The position numbers and the translations under genes were made by a program. DNA of 64,000 bases from Pseudaestuariivita atlantica (GTDB lineage Bacteria; Pseudomonadota; Alphaproteobacteria; Rhodobacterales; Rhodobacteraceae), in contig NZ_AQQZ01000001.1 in the NCBI RefSeq assembly GCF_001205715.1, positions 124,001 to 188,000 of the forward strand, in the 5' to 3' direction. Below, one piece after another: positions 55,768 through 64,000 of this stretch (the first letter of the stretch is position 1; each line of letters opens with the position of its first letter). Under the pieces are notes generated by a model. That model did not search any database. It was given only the letters and a program-made list of their open reading frames with translations, and was not told the DNA's origin.

Positions 55768-56075
55768 TCGTCACCACCACCCCCTCGGTCGAGGGCTACC
55801 AGATCGCCGAATACAAGGGCATCGTCGTGGGCGAGGCGATCCTGGGCGCGAACATCTTCCGCGATGTGTTTGCCGGGATCACCGACATCATCGGCGGGCG
55901 GTCTGGCGCGTACGAGGAGAGCCTCGGCGAGGCGCGGGAGACGGCGCTGCGCGAGCTGGAAGAGCGGGCGCGGGCCAAGGGGGCCACGGCCGTCGTGGGC
56001 GTCGACCTCGACTACGAAGTGGTTAACAACATGCTGATGGTCTCGGCCTCCGGCACGGCGGTGGTTCTGGGATGA
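55764..56075 (+). CDS. YbjQ/UPF0145-family protein
   Basis: 103 residues matching the UPF0145 heavy-metal-binding-like family: [20 protein letters not shown], the [20 protein letters not shown] block and [15 protein letters not shown]. Members form pentamers; the function is not settled. The start overlaps the preceding membrane gene by ATGA. Between sufB and sufC its presence suggests a link to metal or cofactor handling (inference). Confidence 0.85.
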   Translation: MIVTTTPSVEGYQIAEYKGIVVGEAILGANIFRDVFAGITDIIGGRSGAYEESLGEARETALRELEERARAKGATAVVGVDLDYEVVNNMLMVSASGTAVVLG

Positions 56076-56213
56076 ACCGCATATTTTCGCCATATTTCGT
56101 GCCCTTACGTCACGAAACGGGACGTCCCGTTTTGACCCAGAGCGTGCCACACCGCTGCCACATAGTTGAATCAAATTGCATCGGTCCAACACACAGCGGA
56201 GAGGTGAGGCACG

Positions 56214-56660
56214 ATGGGAGGAATGGCACAAGCGAGCTTTGGGCAGCGAATCCAGACGATCGAAAACCGGTCCGCACGTCGCTACGTCCCCGACAGTCAG
56301 CGTGGTCCGAAGACCGTGTCGTTCCTGTGGTCGCTTGGCCTTGGCGTGGCGGGGGCCTTTGCCGGGCCGGTTCTGGCGAAATTCGCACCCGAAATGCTGG
56401 CCTTCCTGCCCGAGGGGCTGGAGCCGTGGATCGCCGACGCCGCCGTTGCGGGCGTTCTGTCGCTGTGCGTGGCCTTCGCGGTGTCGCTGACCTCGACCAA
56501 GCACGTGTTTTCGCTCATGCTGGGCCTTGGCCTGACGATCGGCGTGATGCACGACCTGCTGCCCGATCCGCAGACGGTGATGAATTCCGATCCGGCGGAG
56601 CTGCGCGTGGCCTATCTCGACCCGGTTCTGGCGTATCTGCCCGCAGACCTGCTGGACTGA
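56214..56660 (+). CDS. Membrane protein of unknown function in the SUF locus
   Basis: 148 residues. A soluble head (FGQRIQTIENRSARRYVPDS) is followed by three or four hydrophobic segments (VSFLWSLGLGVAGAFAGPVL, AVAGVLSLCVAFAVSL, FSLMLGLGLTIGVM) and a C-terminal soluble part. No family recognised. The ATG at 56214 has GAGGTGAGG upstream; an alternative at 56223 is too close to a Shine-Dalgarno. A 138-bp gap before it could hold a promoter. Confidence 0.7.
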   Translation: MGGMAQASFGQRIQTIENRSARRYVPDSQRGPKTVSFLWSLGLGVAGAFAGPVLAKFAPEMLAFLPEGLEPWIADAAVAGVLSLCVAFAVSLTSTKHVFSLMLGLGLTIGVMHDLLPDPQTVMNSDPAELRVAYLDPVLAYLPADLLD

Positions 56661-56735
56661 CATCCCCCACATCCTGTTTCCAGGCGGCCCGCACCAGCGG
56701 CGCTGCCTGTTCTGCTGTTTCCAGAAGGACAAATC

Positions 56736-57487
<752 letters not shown>

Positions 57488-57491
<4 letters not shown>

Positions 57492-58765
57492 TGGCCAAAC
57501 CGCAACTGAAACATGACCCCACCGAGGTGCGGTTGCTGAACATCGCGCGGCCCGACGCGGCGGCGTGGACCGGGCCGGCGCGGGATGCGGCGGTCAAGCG
57601 GGTGCAGGAGATGCGCCTGCCGGCACGGCGGGACGAATACTGGAAATACACCCGGCCCGACACGCTGGTCGACTACCAGGCGCCCGCGGCCGCGCTGTTC
57701 CACAACGATGAAGGACGGCTGTTCGACGGGATCGACCGGCTGACCATCGTGTTCGTCGACGGCGTGTTCGACGCCGAACGCTCGGACGACCTGGAGATGG
57801 CGGGCGTGCGGATCGACCGGCTGGCCGAGCCCGCCGATATCCACTGGGCGGCGGAGACCTACGGTTCGCTCGAGGCGGCGGGTCACTACGTGCCGCGCGC
57901 GCTGGCGGCGCTGAACACCGCCTTTGCCAGCGACGGGGTTCTGATCCACGTCACGGGCAAGACCGAACGGCCGATCAACCTTGTCTACGAGCATGCGAGC
58001 GAAACCTCGGACGCGATGCTGCACCACGTGGTCAAGCTCGATGCGGGGGCCGAGGTCACGCTGCTGGAAAACGGCCCGGCGGCGGCACGGCTCAACATGG
58101 TGATGGAGGTGGACGTGGCCGACGGCGCGGCGTTCCACCACGTGCGCGCGCAGGGCCGCGATCACGAGCGGCGGGCGGTCACCCACATCTTTGCCCGGCT
58201 GGGCACGGAATCGGTGTTCAAGTCCTTCACCCTGACGGTGAACGGGCGTCTGACGCGCAACGAATGCGTGGTCGATCTGACGGGCGACAACGCGGTGGCC
58301 CATGTCGCGGGAGCCTGCGTCGGCGACGGCGATTTCCATCACGACGACACGGTGTTCGTCACCCACGACGCGGTGGATTGCGAAAGCCGGCAGGTGTTCA
58401 AGAAGGTGCTGCGCAACGGCGCGGTGGGCGTGTTCCAGGGCAAGATCCTTGTGAAGGAAGGCGCGCAGAAGACCGACGGCTACCAGATCAGCCAGTCGCT
58501 GCTCTTGGACGATGACAGCCAGTTCCTCGCCAAGCCCGAGCTTGAAATCTATGCCGATGACGTCGCCTGTTCGCACGGGTCGACCTCGGGCGCGATCGAC
58601 GAGACGGCCTTGTTCTACCTGCGCTCGCGCGGCGTGTCGCGGGACGAGGCGACGGACCTTCTGACGCTCGCCTTCCTTGCCGAGGCGGTGGACGAGATCG
58701 AGGCAGAGGCCCTGCGCGCCGACATGCTGGCGCGGCTGGAAAACTGGCTGAAGCGGCGGCGCTGA
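57488..58765 (+). CDS. sufD: Fe-S scaffold subunit SufD
   Basis: 425 residues, partner of SufB. N-terminal KPQLKHDPTEVRLLNIARPD, then RRDEYWKYTRPDTLVDY. The core beta-helix ends in DDVACSHGSTSGAIDETALF, which has the conserved Cys-Ser-His of the cluster site, then SRGVSRDEATDLLTLAFLAE. The start overlaps the sufC stop (ATGA), and ATG codons one residue apart make either first Met possible. Confidence 0.95.
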
Positions 58766-58768
58766 GCC

Positions 58769-59245
58769 ATGTCGGTGACGCGCGATATCGTGGCCACGTA
58801 CCGGCGGCCCGGCACGGTGATGCGGCGGTTGCTGGACATGGGCCCGCGCGAGGACCGCGCGCTTGCGATCCTGATGGCGGCCTGCGTGCTGGTCTTCATC
58901 TCGCAATGGCCGGTGCTGAACCGCCGCGCGCATCTTGAACAGGTGGAGCTTGCGCCCTTGCTGGGCGCGTCGCTTTTGGCATGGGTGTTCATCGCGCCGC
59001 TGATGTTCTACGTGATCGCGCTGATCGTCACGATGGCGCTGCGCGCGTTCGGCTATTCCGAACCGGGATACCCCGCGCGCATCACGCTGTTCTGGCCGCT
59101 TCTGGCGACATCGCCCCTGATCCTGCTATATGGCCTGACGCTGGGCTTCACCGGGCCGGGACCGGCGGCGTCCATCGTGGGCGCGATCTGGTTCGCGGTC
59201 TTCATTTGGTTCTGGATCAGCGGTTTGCGACAGGTGACACGATGA
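58769..59245 (+). CDS. YIP1-like membrane protein A
   Basis: 158 residues with four hydrophobic segments (ALAILMAACVLVFISQWPV, APLLGASLLAWVFIAPLMFY, ITLFWPLLATSPLILLYGL, IVGAIWFAVFIWFWISGL). The RPGTVMRRLLDMGPREDRAL head fits YIP1-like bacterial proteins. The next gene is a relative and overlaps it by 4 bp. No known role in iron-sulfur assembly, but fully inside the locus. Confidence 0.75.
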   Translation: MSVTRDIVATYRRPGTVMRRLLDMGPREDRALAILMAACVLVFISQWPVLNRRAHLEQVELAPLLGASLLAWVFIAPLMFYVIALIVTMALRAFGYSEPGYPARITLFWPLLATSPLILLYGLTLGFTGPGPAASIVGAIWFAVFIWFWISGLRQVTR

Positions 59246-59851
59246 TGATGGGACAACCCTGGCATTGGTGGATCACACAGTCGGTCACCGACCCGCGCGG
59301 CGTGGCGCGGCTGTTGATGGCGATGAACCTGTCGCGCGAACATGTCTGGATGGCGCTGGCGGCGACCTGCGCGCTGGGCGCGATCCTGACCTCGCTTCCG
59401 ATCCTCGGCGTGACCACGCCGCCGCCGGAATGGACGCCGATCCAGGTCCAGATGTTCGAGATGATGCGACGCCCTGTCATCTTCGCGCTGATCAATTTCG
59501 CGGGCACGGTGGTGTTCATCTTCGGTTTCCACTGGACCGGCCGCGCACTGGGCGGGACGGGGCGGCTGGAGGATATGGCCGTGCTGATCACGTGGCTGCA
59601 GGTGGTGATGCTGGTCTTCCAGGCCGTGCTGTTCGTGCTGGGGCTGATACTGGCGCCGATCGCGGCCCTTCTCAGCATCGCGGTCCTGCCCGTGACGCTG
59701 TGGATGACGGTGAATTTCGTGGATTGCGCCCATGGTTTCGACAGCCTGATGAAGGCGCTCGGTGTGATGTTCGCGTGGGTGGTCGGCCTGACCTTGGGAT
59801 TGACGATGCTTCTGGCGCTGATGGGCGTCGGGGCAGGGGGGATGCCCGCAA

Positions 59852-59859
<8 letters not shown>
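59242..59859 (+). CDS. YIP1-like membrane protein B
   Basis: 205 residues with five to six hydrophobic segments (HVWMALAATCALGAILTSLP, PVIFALINFAGTVVFIFGFH, ITWLQVVMLVFQAVLFVLG and two more). Begins ATGATGATG; the first overlaps the preceding stop. The last 8 bp overlap sufS, so it is translationally coupled to the desulfurase. Similar in layout to its upstream neighbour, suggesting a heteromeric membrane pair (inference). Confidence 0.75.
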
Positions 59860-61072
<1,213 letters not shown>

Positions 61073-61139
61073 ACCTTTGGCGGATCGATCAACTTGAGGT
61101 AGTCTTCCGGGATAAGTCATTTTTCTGGAGGGCGTGTCC

Positions 61140-62642
61140 GTGTCCAATTCGATTACCGTATTCGACAACAACCTTATTCCGTTTCTCGAAGAGGCCGTAT
61201 TCGGCTATGCCCGCGGGCCGCTGATCCCCGGTCCGTCCATCGGCAACGGCCTTGTTCAGCGGGTCACCATCATCGAGGCCGGCATCCGCGTCGTCCTTCA
61301 GGGCGATGACCTTGCGCTGTCGGGGTCGCCACTTGCGATGACCGGCGGCACGATCACGCAAATCTACGTGTTCGACGCGGTCTCGGGCGACACGCTCTAC
61401 CGCGTGGCCAATCCCGACGGCATTCTTGACGCGGTGACCTACCAGACCATCCTCGACGTCGCGCAATCCGATCCCTTCGCCGCCGGCCTGCAATTCCTCG
61501 CGCTGCTGGACGCGGCACCGGCCAACGTGTCGTTGGGGTCGGGCGCGCAGTTCTTTGCCGGAGCGGGAGACTGGGATTTCCTCGCGGGCGACGGCAGTTT
61601 CGTCGATGCCGGGGCGGGTGACGATTCCGTGCGCGCAACCTTCGGCGCCACCGTGATCGGCGGGGAGGGAGACGATATCCTGACCGGGTTCTTCGGTCGC
61701 AACTTCATCGAGGGCGGTCCGGGCAGCGACCGTGTCTACGGCGGTTACGGGAACGAGACGCTGCTGGGCGGATCGGGCGACGACACGATCGCCGGGTGGT
61801 ACGGCCACGACCTGATCGAGGGCGGCGCGGGCAACGACCTGCTGTCCGGCGACTTCCGCAACGATACCGTCGATGGCGGGGCGGGCGATGACGTCGTGCG
61901 CGGCGGCGAAGGCGATGACGACCTGAGCGGCGGTGCGGGATCCGACACGCTGTTGGGAGAGGCGGGCAATGACCTTCTGGACGGCGGGCCAGGCGATGAC
62001 CTGCTGAACGCGCATTTCGGAGATGACACGCTGATCGCCTCGGGCGGGTCGGACACGCTGCTTGGCGGGTTCGGGGACGACCTGATGGGCGCGTTGCCGG
62101 GATTGGCCGCCCCGGCCGAGGGGTTCCTGATGTCCGGCGCGGACGGGTCGGACAGCATGTTCGGTGGTACCGGCGATGATACCGCCTATGGCGGGGCAGA
62201 TGGCGACGTCATGCGCGGGCGGGCCGGGAACGACCTGCTGCGCGGGCAGGATGGTGCGGACATTGTTCGCGGGCAGTCGGGCGACGACACGGTCGACGGC
62301 GGCGCGGGCGACGACACCCTGCGCGGCGGGGACGGCGATGACCGGCACTTCGGAGGCGGAGGCGACGATCACCACCTCGGCGGTGCAGGCGCGGACGTGT
62401 TCGTCCTGCGGGAAGGCGACGGCGCCGACACGATCGGCGATTTCGAAGCGGGCGTGGACAGCCTGTGGCTGGAGGCCGAACTGGTCGCCGCTGCCGGGTC
62501 CACCGACATCGCCACGATCCTCGCCGACTACGGCACCGTCTTCGCGCGGGGCCTGCGGTTCGACTTCGACGACGGCACCTCGGTCTTCCTGACAGGGGTG
62601 ACCGATCCGGCGATGCTCGACGGGGATATCGTGCTGGTCTAG
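61140..62642 (+). CDS. RTX-type calcium-binding secreted protein
   Basis: About 500 residues. N-terminal about 140 residues without repeats ([20 protein letters not shown]), then about 25 Gly-rich nonapeptides of the GGxGxDxLx type between residues about 160 and 430 ([20 protein letters not shown]). A C-terminal part follows ([20 protein letters not shown]) typical of type I secreted RTX proteins. No transporter genes are nearby. The GTG at 61140 is 8 nt after TGGAGG and is preferred to the GTG at 61134. Confidence 0.88.
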   Translation: MSNSITVFDNNLIPFLEEAVFGYARGPLIPGPSIGNGLVQRVTIIEAGIRVVLQGDDLALSGSPLAMTGGTITQIYVFDAVSGDTLYRVANPDGILDAVTYQTILDVAQSDPFAAGLQFLALLDAAPANVSLGSGAQFFAGAGDWDFLAGDGSFVDAGAGDDSVRATFGATVIGGEGDDILTGFFGRNFIEGGPGSDRVYGGYGNETLLGGSGDDTIAGWYGHDLIEGGAGNDLLSGDFRNDTVDGGAGDDVVRGGEGDDDLSGGAGSDTLLGEAGNDLLDGGPGDDLLNAHFGDDTLIASGGSDTLLGGFGDDLMGALPGLAAPAEGFLMSGADGSDSMFGGTGDDTAYGGADGDVMRGRAGNDLLRGQDGADIVRGQSGDDTVDGGAGDDTLRGGDGDDRHFGGGGDDHHLGGAGADVFVLREGDGADTIGDFEAGVDSLWLEAELVAAAGSTDIATILADYGTVFARGLRFDFDDGTSVFLTGVTDPAMLDGDIVLV

Positions 62643-62706
62643 GCGATCCCGGTCGCGCATTTCTGCCGTTGCCGCCGCCGCGCGCCCGGCCTATACACGG
62701 CCGCAG

Positions 62707-62783
<77 letters not shown>

Positions 62784-62806
62784 TTTCCCCTTCAGGACAG
62801 CCGTGC

Positions 62807-62944
62807 TCAGTCGTCGAGCAGGATGCGTGCGGCCTCGCCGTCGGGGTCGTCGTACTGGCGGGATTTCAGCGTCCAGATGAAGGCCACGATCCCGGCGCCG
62901 CCGAGCAGCAGCGAGACGGGGATGAGAAAGACCAGCACGTTCAT
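62807..62944 (-). CDS. ccoS: Cbb3-type cytochrome oxidase assembly protein CcoS
   Basis: A 45-residue protein: one membrane helix ([20 protein letters not shown]), then [20 protein letters not shown], the conserved CcoS tail with the QYDD motif. It is needed for cofactor insertion into the cbb3 terminal oxidase. It overlaps the ccoI stop by 4 bp (ATGA), the standard ccoI-ccoS order. Confidence 0.93.
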   Translation of the reverse strand: MNVLVFLIPVSLLLGGAGIVAFIWTLKSRQYDDPDGEAARILLDD

Positions 62945-64000
62945 TGCACCCGTCCCACGCGGATCGCGTTCAGAAGCACGGTGATCGAAGACAGCGACAT
63001 GGCGAGCGCGGCGAGGAGCGGAGTGGCATAGCCCAGCACCGCGACGGGGATCGCGACCGCGTTATAGGCCAGCGCGATGCCGAAGTTCTGGCGCGACAGC
63101 CGCACCGCCTTGCGCGCCACGGCGAAGAGGCGCGGCACCTGCGCAAGGCCACCGCCGATCACCACCACGTCAGCGGCGTTGCGCGCGGCGTCGAGCGCGG
63201 TGCCCGGCGCGATGGAGGCATGCGCGCGGCTGAGCGCGATGGTGTCGTTCAGCCCGTCGCCGATCATGCAGGGCAGCGCGCCCGCATCGGTCAGTTGCGT
63301 GACGCGGTCGGTCTTGGCCTCGGGCGACAGGCTGGCCTCGAAATTCGGGATGCCGGTCAGGCGGGCGAGGCGTCTGGTCCGGTCGGGGGTGTCTCCCGAC
63401 AGGATTTCAAGGTCGAGCCCGGCGGCGCGCAGGCCGCCTGTCATCTCGGCCACGCCGTCGCGCAAGGTCTCTTCATAGGGCAGGTCGATGATCCGCGCGC
63501 CGATCTTCAGGGCGAGCCCATCGCCGTCGCCGCCAAGCCACGCGGCGCGGCCAAGCGCGACGGGGGTGCCGTCGGCCATGGCCGAGATGCCGTTGCCCCG
63601 CGCTTCGGTCACGTCCGCGAGGTCGGCGGCGGCCTCGGCACCGAGGTGGCGGTCAAGCGCGCGGGAGAGGGGATGCGCGCTGGCATGGGCCAGCGCCTTG
63701 GCGATGCGGCGCTCGTCAGGTACGAGGAGGCCAGCGTCGAAGGAAAAGCCGGGCGTCGTCAGCGTGCCGGTCTTGTCGAGCAGGACCGTCCGCACCTCGG
63801 CCAGGCGTTCGAGCGCGGTGCCCGACTTGACGAGGAAACCGAGGCGGTAGAGCCGCGAGATGGCGGCGGTCGACACGGCGGGCACGGCGAGGCCAAGCGC
63901 GCAGGGGCAGGTGATGATGAGGACGGCGATCGCGATGTTGAGCGCGAGGCGCACGTCGCCCGAGACCACCATCCAGCCCGTGAATGTCGCCAGCGCAAGG
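62941..64000 (-). CDS. ccoI: Copper-translocating P-type ATPase (CcoI/FixI type), C-terminal part
   Basis: About 353 residues are visible; the N-terminus with metal-binding domains is outside the window. The metal-site CPC motif in LIITCPCALGLAVPAVS, the phosphorylation site DKTGTLTTPG, the hinge GDGLNDTIAL and final membrane helices (NFGIALAYNAVAIPVAVLGY) are present. CcoI delivers copper to cbb3 oxidase. The coupled ccoS gene supports this over a general copper exporter. Confidence 0.92.
   Translation of the reverse strand, partial: LALATFTGWMVVSGDVRLALNIAIAVLIITCPCALGLAVPAVSTAAISRLYRLGFLVKSGTALERLAEVRTVLLDKTGTLTTPGFSFDAGLLVPDERRIAKALAHASAHPLSRALDRHLGAEAAADLADVTEARGNGISAMADGTPVALGRAAWLGGDGDGLALKIGARIIDLPYEETLRDGVAEMTGGLRAAGLDLEILSGDTPDRTRRLARLTGIPNFEASLSPEAKTDRVTQLTDAGALPCMIGDGLNDTIALSRAHASIAPGTALDAARNAADVVVIGGGLAQVPRLFAVARKAVRLSRQNFGIALAYNAVAIPVAVLGYATPLLAALAMSLSSITVLLNAIRVGRVQ

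Overview
The window is a high-GC chromosomal segment from an alphaproteobacterium, most likely a member of the Rhodobacteraceae (Roseobacter group). The indications are the cdd-deoA-deoB block, a NADP-malic enzyme/phosphotransacetylase fusion, the MttB-like methyltransferase with a dimethylglycine-dehydrogenase-like oxidase, the rpsA-ihfB-lapA-trpF-trpB order, a SUF locus led by an IscR without the usual three cysteines, and a ccoI-ccoS end. Genes are tightly packed with many 1-8 bp stop/start overlaps. I see no prophage integrase, CRISPR array, rRNA or origin. The genus cannot be read from the sequence alone.

Layout. 1-2.2 kb: pyrimidine nucleoside salvage on the minus strand (deoB cut by the window edge). 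2.2-6.8 kb: a small DUF3072-like gene, a glyoxalase/cupin fusion, maeB behind a perfect 20-bp palindrome, and a rhamnosyltransferase-like gene. 7-10.5 kb: prpE, then a REP-associated tyrosine transposase (RAYT) flanked by six REP-type palindromes, then nadK. 10.6-15.9 kb: glyA, a ureohydrolase, DUF817 and small genes. 15.9-20.6 kb: an operon of DMGDH-like oxidase, MttB-like methyltransferase and TetR regulator behind three operator-like palindromes spaced exactly 14 bp apart. 20.6-27.4 kb: cold-shock gene, VOC gene, Hint-domain protein, lepA between inverted copies of an intergenic repeat, a DUF4160/DUF2442 pair, a Phd-like antitoxin and a DUF1353 lipoprotein.

27.7-38.3 kb: a biosynthesis and translation block (aroA, cmk, a DUF2130 gene, rpsA, ihfB, lapA, trpF, trpB) containing a BLUF blue-light receptor gene. 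38.4-40.0 kb: two secreted proteins with PepSY-like heads and extremely Asp-rich tails, overlapping a membrane-anchored LuxR-type regulator. I consider this the best candidate for an undescribed system. 40.0-44.9 kb: DUF4893, DUF2237, DUF2332, pth, rplY and an MFS transporter.

45-51.5 kb: lldD diverges from an Acg-like Tat nitroreductase and a MarR gene, with three palindromic operators between them, followed by a divergent oxyR/katG pair. 51.2-61.1 kb: a hydrolase, then the SUF iron-sulfur assembly locus (iscR, nifS-type desulfurase, sufB, three unknown genes, sufC, sufD, two YIP1-like membrane genes, sufS). The rest holds an RTX protein, tRNA-Arg(CCG), ccoS and the 3' part of a ccoI-type copper ATPase.

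Small repeats link distant parts of the window. REP palindromes of the RAYT type recur 42 kb away next to katG. In three genes the REP itself supplies the stop codon.
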